Below the pieces are notes generated by a model. The model was not told where the DNA came from, did not search any database, and was given only the letters and a program-made list of their open reading frames with translations. Position numbers and translations under genes: made by a program. From Achromobacter sp. HZ34 (GTDB lineage: Bacteria; Pseudomonadota; Gammaproteobacteria; Burkholderiales; Burkholderiaceae_B), in contig NZ_NJIX01000002.1 of assembly GCF_002209485.1 (NCBI RefSeq), positions 186,001 through 250,000 on the forward strand: DNA of 64,000 nt, given 5' to 3'. This document shows positions 28,322 to 38,119 of the stretch, piece after piece. The first letter of the stretch is position 1. Each line of letters opens with the position of its first letter.

Positions 28322-29226
28322 AACACGGTCTGGAAATCGACGGCAGCACGCCGGTGCTGGTGCAGGGCATCACGGGGCGCGCAGCCCGGCTGCATACGGG
28401 GCTGATGCGCAGATACGGAACCCATATCGTGGCCGGGACTTCCGCTGGCAAATCCGTGCAGGCGGGTGCCGATGTGGATGGCGTACCGGTCTTCACGGAC
28501 TGCAAGGCGGCCGTGCTGGCCACCGGTGCCCGCGCATCCATCGCCATGGTGCCGCCGCTGGCGGTGCTGGGCGCCGTGCGGGAGGCGATCGATGCGGGCA
28601 TCGGCCTGATCGTCACCATCGCCGAGGGCGTACCCGTGCACGACGCCATGAAGGTCAAGCGCATGGCGGACGAGGCCGGCGTGCGCTGGGTAGGCGCCTC
28701 AACGCCCGGCCTGTGCGTGCCAGGGCAGATCAAGCTGGGATTCTTGCCCGATGTGGCGCTCAAGCCGGGACCGCTGGGGGTCATGTCCAAGAGCGGCACC
28801 TTGTCGTATGAAGTGTGTTACCGGCTGGCGCGGCGCGGCATCGGGCAAAGCGCGTGGATAGGCGTGGGCGGCGACCTGGTCAAGGGAACGCGCTTCGCGG
28901 ATCTGCTGCCTTTCTTCGGGGAACGGGACGATACGCGCGCGGTATTGGCGGTAGGCGAGATCGGCGGCACCGAGGAGGAAGAGCTGGCGCTGGCCCTGCA
29001 GCACAGCGGATTCGGCAAACCCGTGTTCGTGCTGCTGGCCGGCGCGCAAGCCAAGGAAGGCGTGACGATGGGGCACGCCGGTGCCCTGGTACATGGCGAC
29101 ACGGGCACACTGCAAAGCAAGCGCGCGGCATTGTTGAAGGCGGGTGCCCGGGTCCATACCAATATCGAAGCCCTGGTCGCCGATGTGTGCACCGCAGCGA
29201 TGGATCTCGAAATTCCTTCGCTGTAG
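28318..29226 (+). CDS. Acyl-CoA ligase alpha subunit (SucD-like)
   Basis: Translation starts at GTG 28318, overlapping the beta-subunit stop, which gives 302 residues; the frame upstream is a shadow. It has the CoA-binding Rossmann domain (VLVQGITGRAARLHTG), the SKSGTLSYEV segment of the ligase domain and the phosphohistidine motif GHAGALVHGDTGT, as in SucD. It forms the phosphorylated half of the ligase. With the ACAD-fold enzyme and Bug receptor it defines a small uptake-activation-conversion operon. Confidence 0.87.
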   Translation: MKHGLEIDGSTPVLVQGITGRAARLHTGLMRRYGTHIVAGTSAGKSVQAGADVDGVPVFTDCKAAVLATGARASIAMVPPLAVLGAVREAIDAGIGLIVTIAEGVPVHDAMKVKRMADEAGVRWVGASTPGLCVPGQIKLGFLPDVALKPGPLGVMSKSGTLSYEVCYRLARRGIGQSAWIGVGGDLVKGTRFADLLPFFGERDDTRAVLAVGEIGGTEEEELALALQHSGFGKPVFVLLAGAQAKEGVTMGHAGALVHGDTGTLQSKRAALLKAGARVHTNIEALVADVCTAAMDLEIPSL

Positions 29227-29292
29227 GTCCTCGGGGGGATGGCCTTGAAATCCGTCCCCTCGAAGATGAGCCCTGTGCGAAAATCTCCGCCC

Positions 29293-30174
29293 ATGGCTCG
29301 CAAAATTCCTCCCCTGAACGCCTTGCGCGCATTCGAGACCGCCGCGCGGCACTGCAGCCTGAGCAAGGCGGCCGGCGAGCTCGTGGTGTCCCAGGCCGCG
29401 GTCAGCCGCCATGTGAAGTTCCTGGAGGAATACCTGGGCGTGCGGCTGTTCGACCGCAAGCCCTCTTCATTGCAGTTGACGGACGCCGGCAAGGCCTACG
29501 CAAAGCGCCTGACGCAAGCCTTCAATGAAATCGCCGCGGCCACTGACCAGACCCTGGGCGTGTCGGGCAAGGCCAGGTTGTCCCTGCGCGCCTATTCCAC
29601 CTTCATGCTGCGTTGGTTGTTGCCGCGCCTGCCGGATTTCCAATTGCGGTATCCGCGCATCGAGATCAAGATCACGACCGCCGTGGAGTCGCCGGATTTC
29701 GCGCGCGATGGCGTGGACGTGGCGATACGCTACGGCAAGGGCACCTGGCCCGGCTTGTACAGCTATCGCATCTTCGGCGATGCGCTGCGGCCGTTCTGCA
29801 CGCCGGCTTTCGTCGAACGCATGGGCGGCACGATTGCGCTGGATGACCTGGCGCAATGCATGCGGCTGCATCATTCGCGCCGGCCCACCGACTGGCCGGA
29901 CTGGCTTGAACTGGCCGGCGCTCCCGGCCTGGAGGCGGACGCGAACATGGTCTTCGACGATTTGCTGCTGGTGCACGAAGCCGCCTTGCGCGGACTGGGC
30001 ATGGGCATTACGCAGCAGCAGTACATCGAACCGGAACTGGCCAGCGGTGTGCTGGTGTGCCCGTTCGAGCCCGTGTTGCGGCGCGATGTCGGCTACTACG
30101 CGGTTTGCCGCGCCGGCGCGCTGCGCCAGCCCGGCATCGCCGAGTTCCTGGCCTGGCTGGAAGAGATCACCTGA
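29293..30174 (+). CDS. LysR-family transcriptional regulator (GcvA-like)
   Basis: This regulator has about 293 residues and opens IPPLNALRAFETAARHCSLSKAAGEL with SQAAVSRHVKFLEE, the GcvA-type DNA-binding domain. ATG 29293 is chosen to match that family start; ATGs at 29239 and 29266 are possible. It follows the ligase genes in the same direction with 66 bases between, so it may be autoregulated as the last gene of the operon it controls. Confidence 0.87.
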   Translation: MARKIPPLNALRAFETAARHCSLSKAAGELVVSQAAVSRHVKFLEEYLGVRLFDRKPSSLQLTDAGKAYAKRLTQAFNEIAAATDQTLGVSGKARLSLRAYSTFMLRWLLPRLPDFQLRYPRIEIKITTAVESPDFARDGVDVAIRYGKGTWPGLYSYRIFGDALRPFCTPAFVERMGGTIALDDLAQCMRLHHSRRPTDWPDWLELAGAPGLEADANMVFDDLLLVHEAALRGLGMGITQQQYIEPELASGVLVCPFEPVLRRDVGYYAVCRAGALRQPGIAEFLAWLEEIT

Positions 30175-30283
30175 CGTGTACGGCAAAGTGCTCATGCCAC
30201 TGTGATGACGAGCGCCATGGCGGCCTCGCCCCAACGCTTGGCATTTGCCCATCCGCCCGCCTGGCGTTTGGCCACCCGACCGC

Positions 30284-32377
30284 CTAGCGTGTACCCCCGC
30301 GAGCGAACGCGAATGCGCCGCCGCGTAGCGCATTGGCATCCAGCCGCTCGGCCAGCATCGCAAGCGCCCCGTCCAGGCGGGTAAGCGCAGCGCGGGCCGG
30401 GTGCCTGCCCTCGGCTTCAGCGAGCAGGCCGGCAGGGACATCGGCCGGCTCGCCGATCAACGCCGCAATCCGCTGATCGACCAGCGCAGCGTCACGGACC
30501 AGTTCATCGTGAGCCGCCTTGTCGACCGAGGCGCTGGCGCCAGCCAGGGCGTGCGCCGCGTCGACACAGGCAAACATGGCGGTCATCGGGCGCTCCGCCT
30601 TGGCACGGCGGGGGAACATGCGTCCGGTGGTCAGGGGAAGCAAGGCTTTCCGGTAGTCGACAATCTGCCGGTCGAGACGGCGGACGGCCGCCACGACGGC
30701 TTGGCCATCACGGGGCTCAGCCACGCTTGCCGCCACCACTTCGCGCAGCACGCGCAACACGGCAAGCCGGGAAACCCTGACCTGCCGCGTGGTGGGGACC
30801 GGCAAGAAAAAGAAAGCCGTTAGCATCGCCGCCGCCACCCCGAGCACCGTCTCACCCAGGCGCAACATCAACAGCGGCTCGGGCGCGTCACCGAACGAGC
30901 CGTAGATCAAGCCCAGGAGTACGGTCACACAGAAAATCGCCACGCCGTAGGAAACCGCGACCAGGTAATACATGCCGAAGACGGCGATCAACATGACAGC
31001 GCATTCGACGGCGACGTCGCCTTTCGTCAGCGCCGCGATACCCATTCCGGCAAAGAGGCCGGCGATCGTGCCGACGACACGGTGCGCTCCCTTGTGGATG
31101 ATATCGCCGCGCGTACGGGCATTGATGAAGACGACATAGACGGCAATCACCGCCCAGAACCATCGCTGCGGAGACAGCGCGGTTCCGCCCGCCATTGCGA
31201 TCAAGGACGCCAGGGCCGCCTGAGCGGCCGCGCGCCAGGCCAGCACACCCGTTGGTGTCGAGATGGCGACAGGCTCGCGCGGCACGACACGGGCAACGGC
31301 GGCACGCAGTTTCGCGGCAGCCCGCGACAGTGCGGCCAGGTCTTCGGTGAAAGGATCGGCGGAAGCCTTGGGGATCCTGGCGGACGCGCGGCGCAGGCGT
31401 CCCACGTGCAAACGGGTGGCCGCAAGGGCGATGCGGTTGCGTCGCCTGGCGTCGGCCGGGGCGTGTGGATCGGCAGGCATCCGTTCCACCAGGCGGCGCA
31501 AGGCCTGCTCGAGGTCGAACAGATGCATCTGGACGTCGATGCGGGACGTATCGTCCAGCAGGACGAGCTGGTCCTCCGCCGCCAATGCTGCCCGCTTCAA
31601 CCGGTCCATTTCCCGTTTCAGGGTGGCCGAGCCGGCGGCACGGCGATCGGCGGCGCGCAGGACGGCGGCCGCCCGCCGCATGACGGATCGGGTGGCACGG
31701 CGCAAGATGACGGCCGGACGCAGGGGCAGGAAAAAGAAGCAGACGACGAATACGACGGCTGCGCCCGTCGCCAGCCCGCCCAATTGATAAGGAATGCTGG
31801 CGGGCGGCAGCTGCAAGTAGAGCCCGACATAAGTAAGCACGACGGCGATCAAGCCCATGCCCACCGCGCGCGGATGCCAGGTGCCAACCAGGGTCGTGAC
31901 GAACACGAGGGCCAGGAACAGCGTCTCGCCAACCAGCGGTTCGGCGTGGATGAAGGACGTGATGACCATGGCCACGGCGCCCGTGGGAACCAGCACCGTG
32001 AAGGTGATCAGGCGTGCCCGGCGTGTCAGGTCGCGGATGACGAACACGCTGACCATGCTGAATACCGATCCGAACGCGAATTCGGTGATGGGATGGCCGG
32101 TCAGCCTGGTCAGGAATACGAGCAGCGTTACCGTCAGCCCGACAGCAAGCGCGCCTCGACAGGCCAGCGCCAGATTCAACAGGCCGGGGTCTGAATCGAC
32201 GAGGATGTCGCGCAAGCGTCCAAGACGGCGCCCGATGTTTAATGAAGCTGTAAGCCCGAACGATGCACCCGAGTCCGGCGCACTTCTTGCAAACCCAGGT
32301 GATCCTCCTTTCGCACTCGCGCTGCGCGAATTTTTCGCTGTCTTCTTTCCCTTGGTCTTTCTGATGCGCGGAGTCAC
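30284..32377 (-). CDS. FUSC-family inner-membrane exporter (aromatic acid/fusaric acid type)
   Basis: This is a 697-residue protein with a basic N-terminal tail of about 55 residues, then two blocks of about six helices each (near 70-225 and 385-535) separated by a cytoplasmic, Arg/Ala-rich helical region, and a cytoplasmic C-terminal domain. This is the FUSC/AaeB build; such proteins extrude aromatic carboxylic acids or fusaric acid. Translation seems to start at GTG 32377. No membrane-fusion partner gene is next to it, unlike aaeAB. It is divergent from the GAF-GGDEF gene. Confidence 0.8.
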   Translation of the reverse strand: MTPRIRKTKGKKTAKNSRSASAKGGSPGFARSAPDSGASFGLTASLNIGRRLGRLRDILVDSDPGLLNLALACRGALAVGLTVTLLVFLTRLTGHPITEFAFGSVFSMVSVFVIRDLTRRARLITFTVLVPTGAVAMVITSFIHAEPLVGETLFLALVFVTTLVGTWHPRAVGMGLIAVVLTYVGLYLQLPPASIPYQLGGLATGAAVVFVVCFFFLPLRPAVILRRATRSVMRRAAAVLRAADRRAAGSATLKREMDRLKRAALAAEDQLVLLDDTSRIDVQMHLFDLEQALRRLVERMPADPHAPADARRRNRIALAATRLHVGRLRRASARIPKASADPFTEDLAALSRAAAKLRAAVARVVPREPVAISTPTGVLAWRAAAQAALASLIAMAGGTALSPQRWFWAVIAVYVVFINARTRGDIIHKGAHRVVGTIAGLFAGMGIAALTKGDVAVECAVMLIAVFGMYYLVAVSYGVAIFCVTVLLGLIYGSFGDAPEPLLMLRLGETVLGVAAAMLTAFFFLPVPTTRQVRVSRLAVLRVLREVVAASVAEPRDGQAVVAAVRRLDRQIVDYRKALLPLTTGRMFPRRAKAERPMTAMFACVDAAHALAGASASVDKAAHDELVRDAALVDQRIAALIGEPADVPAGLLAEAEGRHPARAALTRLDGALAMLAERLDANALRGGAFAFARGGTR

Positions 32378-32622
32378 TGTCGAGCTCTGGTTTGCCTAGG
32401 ACGTCAGTCTGCCAAAATAGCACGATTGCTGCAGTGCATCCTGGCAAAAAGCACCATCGTGTTGGCGTTCCTGCTTCAGTGTCGGCCCACCGAGACAGTC
32501 CTCGACGTACAGGGTCGTGGTTTGCACCCACTGCCCAGCAATGTTAAGTTGATTCCAGCCCCTCCCTGTCTCCGGGCCTGGCATCGTGACTGACGGGCCC
32601 CCAACTTGCGAGCCGTCTACGC

Positions 32623-33627
32623 ATGAAAGCTCCCGCCGCCCCCGAGAATGAAGCCGTCCGCTTGCGCCATTTGCGCTCCTTGCGGGTGTTGGACACCCTT
32701 CCGGAAGAGCGCTTCGACCGCCTGACACGTCTGGCCAAACGCATATTCGGCGTTCCCATCGCCCTGGTCAGCCTGGTCGATGCCAACCGGCAATGGTTCA
32801 AGTCGTCGCAAGGCCTGGATGCCACCGAGACCCCGCGTGACATCTCCTTTTGCGGGCATGCCATCCTGGCGGACAATGTCTTCCAGATTCCCGACGCACG
32901 GACCGACGAGCGATTCGCCGACAATCCCCTGGTCACGGGCGCGCCCGGCATCCGCTTCTACGCGGGCCGGCCGCTTAGCGTGGGCGATGATATGCGGGTG
33001 GGCACGCTGTGCCTGATCGACGTCAAGCCGCGTGAGTTCTCGGCCGAAGACCAGGCCTTGCTGCAAGATCTCGCAAACATGGTCGAAGAAGAGTTGCTGT
33101 CTTTGCACACGGCGACCATGGATTCGCTGACCGGATTGAGCAACCGCAGAGGCTTCGAAATTCTCAGCCGCATGGTGCTCGAATCCAGCCAACGCCTGCG
33201 CCAGCCCGTCACCTTGCTGATGCTCGACATCGACAAGTTCAAGGAGATCAACGATACGCACGGCCACGCGGAAGGCGACGTCGCCCTGGCCGCCTTCGGC
33301 GATGTCCTGCGTAGAGCACTGCGTGACACGGATGTGCTTGCCCGGCTCGGCGGTGACGAGTTCGTGGCCTTGCTCAGTAATGCCGGCAACGATGAAACCG
33401 CCGTGGTCCTGAATCGCTTGCAGCAAGAGCTGAACACGGAAAATGAGCGCGGCGGGCACGCGTTCGCCCTGCACTCCAGCGTTGGACGGGCAACCGCCGC
33501 GGCGGGCCAGCCGACCACCCTGGAGCATCTATTGAAGATCGCCGACGATGCGATGTACGAGAACAAGCGTTCGCGCCGCGCCGCGCGCCCCACGCAAAAG
33601 AATGATGACGACTGGAACTGGCTCTAG
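32623..33627 (+). CDS. Diguanylate cyclase with GAF sensor domain
   Basis: This 334-residue cytoplasmic protein has an N-terminal GAF domain (residues about 20-160, FGVPIALVSLVDANRQWFKS, ISFCGHAI) and a C-terminal GGDEF domain (about 165-325) with intact LARLGGDEF and an RDTD inhibitory site exactly five residues before it. It should make cyclic di-GMP with product feedback. The GAF input signal is unknown; this subgroup often reads a small ligand or redox state. The GTG start of the FUSC gene lies about 245 bases away on the other strand. Confidence 0.9.
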   Translation: MKAPAAPENEAVRLRHLRSLRVLDTLPEERFDRLTRLAKRIFGVPIALVSLVDANRQWFKSSQGLDATETPRDISFCGHAILADNVFQIPDARTDERFADNPLVTGAPGIRFYAGRPLSVGDDMRVGTLCLIDVKPREFSAEDQALLQDLANMVEEELLSLHTATMDSLTGLSNRRGFEILSRMVLESSQRLRQPVTLLMLDIDKFKEINDTHGHAEGDVALAAFGDVLRRALRDTDVLARLGGDEFVALLSNAGNDETAVVLNRLQQELNTENERGGHAFALHSSVGRATAAAGQPTTLEHLLKIADDAMYENKRSRRAARPTQKNDDDWNWL

Positions 33628-33714
33628 GTTGCTGAAGAAATTGCACAAGAAATTTAGCAGGACCCGGCTGAGCAAGCCCGGGGGGAGCGATATTCGCCGG
33701 CACGCCGAACTGCT

Positions 33715-34632
33715 ATGACTCTCAAGCAACTCGAAGCGTTCTACTGGGCCGCCAAGCTGGGCAGCTTCGCCATCGCCGCCGACCGGCTGCACGTGACGCA
33801 ATCGTCGCTGTCCAAGCGCATCGCTGAATTGGAGGCATCGCTGGGCGCCCCGCTGTTCGACCGATCCAGCCAGCGGGCGGTCCTGACTGAACTGGGGCAG
33901 CGGACGGTACCGTTGGCCAACCAGATGCTCTCCTTGAGCGACTCGGTCAGGGCGCTGGTCTCGGCCCCCGAAGGTCTGCACGGCGTCTGCAAATTCGGCA
34001 TCAGCGAGCTGGGGTCGCTGACGTGGCTGCCCCGCTTTGTCGCCACCGTGCGCGATGCCCATCCCAATCTGGTGCTACGCCCTTATGTAGACCTGGCCCG
34101 TCAACTGGAACGGCGGGTCGCGCGTGGGGAACTGGACTTCGCCATCTCGCCTGGCCCTTCGCCGGACAGCGACCTGCAAGCCGAGGTCATGAGTGAAGTG
34201 CATTTTTCCTGGATGGGATCGCCCGCGCGGATGGGTAAGCGCCGCACCTTGCGACCGGAGGATTTCGAACGCCACCCCGTCATCACGATGACGGAGGACT
34301 CGGGCCTGACGCGGGCCTTCGACGCCTGGGCCGCCGCGCAGGGATTGCAAGTCCAACGCATCCTGGCTTGCAACAGCCTGTTGGCGATCACGGGGCTGAC
34401 CGTCGCCGGCGTAGGGATCAGTTTTCTTCCCACCGACTATATGGGCGCCTGGGTCACGCAGGGCTCGCTGGTCGAATTGGCCAGCAACCCGCCCCTGCCC
34501 ACGCTGAATTACTGCTTTCTGTCGCGACGGGATGACACGCGCGGACTGCTGCAAACGCTACGCGATCTCGTGCGCGACGCCGTCGATTTCTCCAGCGGCC
34601 TGCCCGCGCCGCCCCTCCGTTATCAGGCATAG
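33715..34632 (+). CDS. LysR-family transcriptional regulator
   Basis: This 305-residue LysR protein has the DNA-binding domain LEAFYWAAKLGSFAIAADRL with VTQSSLSKRIAELE and the usual effector domain. It precedes a Bug receptor and a hydroxyacid dehydrogenase on the same strand, with a palindrome in the 119-base gap, so it likely controls those two genes. Confidence 0.88.
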   Translation: MTLKQLEAFYWAAKLGSFAIAADRLHVTQSSLSKRIAELEASLGAPLFDRSSQRAVLTELGQRTVPLANQMLSLSDSVRALVSAPEGLHGVCKFGISELGSLTWLPRFVATVRDAHPNLVLRPYVDLARQLERRVARGELDFAISPGPSPDSDLQAEVMSEVHFSWMGSPARMGKRRTLRPEDFERHPVITMTEDSGLTRAFDAWAAAQGLQVQRILACNSLLAITGLTVAGVGISFLPTDYMGAWVTQGSLVELASNPPLPTLNYCFLSRRDDTRGLLQTLRDLVRDAVDFSSGLPAPPLRYQA

Positions 34633-34646
34633 CGCCCCGACTGTTT

Positions 34647-34664
34647 CCTTTTATGCATATAAGG
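34647..34664. promoter_or_regulatory. Near-perfect 18-base palindrome before a Bug gene
   Basis: CCTTTTATGCATATAAGG pairs in eight of nine positions and lies just after the LysR stop and about 88 bases before the Bug start (34752). It is a candidate operator for the neighbouring LysR; this is inferred from symmetry and position only. Confidence 0.4.
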
Positions 34665-34751
34665 CAAGTCGTTTAAATCGCTTCCCAGCGTACTCCCAAC
34701 TGCCACAATGGCAGCACTGACCAATAATCAAACATAATCCGGAGACTCTCG

Positions 34752-35726
34752 ATGAAAGCCTTTTCCGCGCCCTTGCGCCCCCTGACAGCCGCCTTACTGC
34801 TCATCGGCGCCGCGCCGGCGGCGCAGGCAGCCTGGCCCGACGACCAGCCCATAGAAATCGTCGTCGGCTTCTCCGCGGGAGGTGGCACCGACCTGATGGC
34901 GCGGGCCCTGGCGCCTTTCATCGAAAAGCGCCTGGGCGGCCATGCGCGGGTGGTCGTCCTGAACAAGCCCGGCGCCTCGGGTGAGATTGCGAACGCCTAT
35001 GTCGCACGCGCCAAGCCGGACGGCTACACGCTGTGCGTGGTGAATGTGCCGAGCTACAACTTCCTGCCCATGTACAAGAAAACCCAGTACCACACGGAGG
35101 ACTTCACTCTGGTGGCCCGGGTAGTCAACGATCCCACCGTCTTGATCGCTCGGCGCGACGCAAAGGCCACCAGCCTGAAAGCGGTGGTCGACGCCCTGAA
35201 GAAGAACCCGAAGTCGCTGTCGTTCGGCTATAACGGCATCGGCACCAATGGACACTTGGCGTTGAAGCAGTTGCAGAACGCCACGGGAGCCGAGCCCAAC
35301 GATGTGCCTTTCAAAGGAACGTCCGAGTCCAAGACCGCCGTACTCGGCAGCCATCTGGACTATGCCTTCGTCAGCGCGGGCGAGATGCCTGAACTGCGCA
35401 GCGGGTCGTCGGATCTGCGTGCCATTGCGCAGTTCGGCACGCAGCGCTCGCAGGCCCTGCCTGACGTCCCCACCGCGGCCGAGGAAGGCTATAAGGTGAC
35501 CATGACGTCGGAACGCGGCTTCGCCGCACCCAAGGGTACGCCCGCCGACGTCGTCGCCCGGCTGCAGAAGGCCGTCGAGGACAGCATTGCCGATCCCGCT
35601 TTCATCAAGGCCGCCAGCAACGATGCGCCGGTCCTGGCCTACCTTCCGGGCGCCGAATGGCAGGTGTCCCTGGACAAGCAAGCTCCGGCGTTACGCGCCA
35701 TCGCAGCGCAGATTCCCAAGGAATGA
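34752..35726 (+). CDS. Bug-family tripartite tricarboxylate transporter receptor
   Basis: This 324-residue receptor has a signal peptide ending AQAAWP and the marks DQPIEIVVGFSAGGGTD, VVLNKPGASGEIA, KPDGYTLCVV and DVPFKGTSESK. CCGGAG lies six bases before ATG. The stop overlaps the earliest start of the dehydrogenase gene that follows. Ligand unknown; a 2-hydroxy or 2-oxo acid is a reasonable guess from that neighbour. Confidence 0.92.
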   Translation: MKAFSAPLRPLTAALLLIGAAPAAQAAWPDDQPIEIVVGFSAGGGTDLMARALAPFIEKRLGGHARVVVLNKPGASGEIANAYVARAKPDGYTLCVVNVPSYNFLPMYKKTQYHTEDFTLVARVVNDPTVLIARRDAKATSLKAVVDALKKNPKSLSFGYNGIGTNGHLALKQLQNATGAEPNDVPFKGTSESKTAVLGSHLDYAFVSAGEMPELRSGSSDLRAIAQFGTQRSQALPDVPTAAEEGYKVTMTSERGFAAPKGTPADVVARLQKAVEDSIADPAFIKAASNDAPVLAYLPGAEWQVSLDKQAPALRAIAAQIPKE

Positions 35727-35734
35727 TCTCCAGC

Positions 35735-36655
35735 ATGACCGCAGAAACGATTGTCATCACCGAAGAAAAAGTCCACCCGGACGCCGTGGCGTTGCTCAAG
35801 GACTATCGCCTTTGCTACACCGGCGCGGTGTTCTCCCAGGAAGACCTCGTCGCGCTGGTCGAGCGCGAGCAGCCCGTCGCCATCCTGGCCCGCTATGGCA
35901 AGATCGACGAGCAAGTGTTGTCCGCGTCGCGCAAGCTGAAGGTCATCGGACGTCATGGCGTGGGCATGGACTCCATCGACGTGGACGCCTCGAAGCGGCT
36001 TGGCATCAAGGCGCTTGCCGCCACCGGATCGAACAGCCAGGCGGTGGCGGAACTGGCGCTGGGGCTCATCCTTGCCTGCGCGCGCCGCATCAGCTGGCTG
36101 GACTCGCGCATGCATGAAGGACATTGGGACAAGCAGGGCTATATGGGCTTCGAACTGTCCGGCGCCACCCTGGGCGTGGTGGGCTGCGGCTCCATCGGCG
36201 CGCGCGTGGTGCGTTTCGCCCGAGCGATAGGCATGCGCGTCCTCGTCAACGATCCCTACTTGCAGGCCGATCGTCTGCCCGCGGGGGCGAGCAAGGTCGA
36301 ACTGGAGGAACTGCTGGCATCCAGCGATGTGGTGTCCCTGCACTGCCCGCTGGACGATACGACCCGCGATCTGCTGGACGCCAGGCGGCTGGGCCTGCTA
36401 CGCAAAGGTGCCATCGTCATCAATACGGCGCGCGCCGGCATCATCAACGAAGAAGCCATCCGGGAAAAACTGCATGCCGGCGATCTGCACCTGGGCCTGG
36501 ACTGCTTCGTCGATGAACCCGTCAACCCCGGGTCCCCGTGGGTGGACACGCCCAATGCCATCCTGACCCCGCACATAGGCGGCACGACCAATGGCGGCTT
36601 GCGCGGGATGGCCGTCGGCGCCGCCCAAAATATCCTGTCGGTATTGGCGCCGTAG
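35735..36655 (+). CDS. D-2-hydroxyacid dehydrogenase (PGDH-like)
   Basis: This 306-residue enzyme starts from ATG 35735; ATG 35723, overlapping the Bug stop, would add four residues. Present are RHGVGMDSIDVDA, NAD motif GVVGCGSIGARVV, catalytic Arg in NTARAGIINEEA, Glu in DEPVNPG and His in TPHIGGTT. It belongs to the phosphoglycerate-dehydrogenase-like branch without an ACT domain. It probably oxidises or forms a 2-hydroxy acid delivered by the preceding Bug receptor. Confidence 0.88.
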   Translation: MTAETIVITEEKVHPDAVALLKDYRLCYTGAVFSQEDLVALVEREQPVAILARYGKIDEQVLSASRKLKVIGRHGVGMDSIDVDASKRLGIKALAATGSNSQAVAELALGLILACARRISWLDSRMHEGHWDKQGYMGFELSGATLGVVGCGSIGARVVRFARAIGMRVLVNDPYLQADRLPAGASKVELEELLASSDVVSLHCPLDDTTRDLLDARRLGLLRKGAIVINTARAGIINEEAIREKLHAGDLHLGLDCFVDEPVNPGSPWVDTPNAILTPHIGGTTNGGLRGMAVGAAQNILSVLAP

Positions 36656-36817
36656 GGAAGGGCTTGGCGCGGGACTCAACAGCACATGCGGAACCAGATC
36701 GCCACCAGATCTCCAGCCTTGACCCGGCCAGAAGATCCTCTATCCATTCGAGCCGCATCCTTCCGCCCTCTGCATTTTGATTGGCGGAAGCGTACATCGT
36801 CCGGGCAGGCCCGGGAC

Positions 36818-37813
36818 TTACTCGAACGACGACGTGTACCCGAACAGCGCCGCCGACCCACCCGTGTGGATGAACACGATGCGCTCGCCCTTCTTGAAAT
36901 GGCCCTTGCGTATCAGGTCGATCATGCCGGCCGCGCCCTTGCCGGAATACACCGGGTCCAGCAGTATCCCTTCGAGCTGCGCGAACATATTGATCGCCTC
37001 GATGGTGCTCTCCGCCGGAATGCCATAGCCCGCGCCGACATAGTCCGTGTTGGCGACCACATCGGCACGGCTGACGACGCCCGGGCAGCCAAGCTTCTCG
37101 GCCGTGGCGCAAGCCAGGTTGTAGACGTTTTCCTCCTGCTTGGCCTTGGGGGCCCGCACGCCGATGCCAAGCAAAGGCACATTGGCGTTGATCGCCTTCA
37201 AGCCGACGATCAGGCCGGCCTGCGTGCCGGCGCTTCCCGTGGCGTGAAGGATGTGATCGATGGCCAGGCTGCGGTCATTGGCCTGCCCGATCAGTTCGAG
37301 CGCGCAGTTGGCGTAGCCCAGGGCGCCCGTGGGATTGGAGCCGCCACCGACAATCGTATAAACCTTGCGTCCTTCAGCGCGGAACTTGTCGGCGACTTTT
37401 TCCATCTCGGCGTTCATGTCCAGTCCGCCAGGCCGCTTCTCCGTCGTGGCGCCGTGCAGGTAATCCAGCAGGACGTTGCCATTCTTGTTGTAGTTGACGT
37501 CCTGGGACTGCGTGCGGTCTTCCAGCAGAAGATGGCAGTCCATGCCCAGCTTGGCCGCGAACGCCGCGGTCTGCCGCGCATGGTTCGATTGCGTGGCCCC
37601 CTGCGTCATGACCATATCGGCCCCCTGGGCCTCGGCTTCGGCCATCAGGAATTCCAGCTTGCGCGTCTTGTTGCCGCCAGTGGACAGGCCCGTGCAGTCG
37701 TCCCGCTTGATCCAGATTTCCGGCCCTCTGAGCTCCTTGGTAAGCCGGTCCAGCCGTTCCAGCGGTGTGGGAAGGTGAGCCAGGTGCAAACGGGGGAAGC
37801 GGGCGAAATGCAT
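36818..37813 (-). CDS. PLP-dependent D-cysteine desulfhydrase / L-cysteate sulfo-lyase (CuyA-like)
   Basis: The start is ATG 37813 after GGAGACTTCC, giving 331 residues; the frame upstream is not used. The enzyme belongs to the ACC deaminase/D-cysteine desulfhydrase fold-type II PLP family: [20 protein letters not shown] with the PLP lysine (Lys49), [11 protein letters not shown], and the phosphate-binding [11 protein letters not shown] loop. Within it, DcyD releases sulfide from D-cysteine, while CuyA releases sulfite from L-cysteate. I cannot separate the two by residue. Its divergent neighbour is a SoeABC-type sulfite dehydrogenase operon, which favours the sulfite-releasing CuyA role. Confidence 0.8.
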   Translation of the reverse strand: MHFARFPRLHLAHLPTPLERLDRLTKELRGPEIWIKRDDCTGLSTGGNKTRKLEFLMAEAEAQGADMVMTQGATQSNHARQTAAFAAKLGMDCHLLLEDRTQSQDVNYNKNGNVLLDYLHGATTEKRPGGLDMNAEMEKVADKFRAEGRKVYTIVGGGSNPTGALGYANCALELIGQANDRSLAIDHILHATGSAGTQAGLIVGLKAINANVPLLGIGVRAPKAKQEENVYNLACATAEKLGCPGVVSRADVVANTDYVGAGYGIPAESTIEAINMFAQLEGILLDPVYSGKGAAGMIDLIRKGHFKKGERIVFIHTGGSAALFGYTSSFE

Positions 37814-38119
37814 GGAAGTCTCCGTTATCAAGATGCGTAATTCGTATAGTGGCCCGCATAAACGCCAGCTGCAAATGCAAAATCGGCGCACAAATATGCA
37901 AGAAGCGCATATTTCGCCATCGTGAAGCGCAGGCGCGTCGCCGCCGCCTGCGCTTGCCCGGCCCCGCCACCCTGGCCGGACCGATATCAGGATTCACGAT
38001 ATCTCAGATGCAAAATGGCGATTTTCCCGCTAATACGGGACTGCGTAACATCCCTTCATGCACCCAAACGGCACTACCCGGGATTAATCAAAACCCGGAG
38101 TAATAAAGGGGAGAATCGC
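37814..38119. promoter_or_regulatory. Divergent control region between CuyA-like and SoeABC genes
   Basis: This 306-base gap holds no gene. It contains a perfect inverted repeat AAATATGC-N7-GCATATTT at 37892-37914, preceded by related GCAAATGC-like sequence, and two copies of CGATATC at 37982-37988 and 37997-38003. No regulator gene adjoins either operon. The repeats are candidate operators shared by the two promoters. Confidence 0.45.
37925..37955 (+). other. Strong hairpin in the SoeABC leader
   Basis: AAGCGCAGGCG and CGCCTGCGCTT form a perfect eleven-pair stem around a nine-base loop, with no T-run on either side. It lies ten bases after the AAATATGC repeat and about 165 bases before the SoeA start. 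It could be an RNA leader structure, a protein-binding dyad or an REP-like element. Confidence 0.5.
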
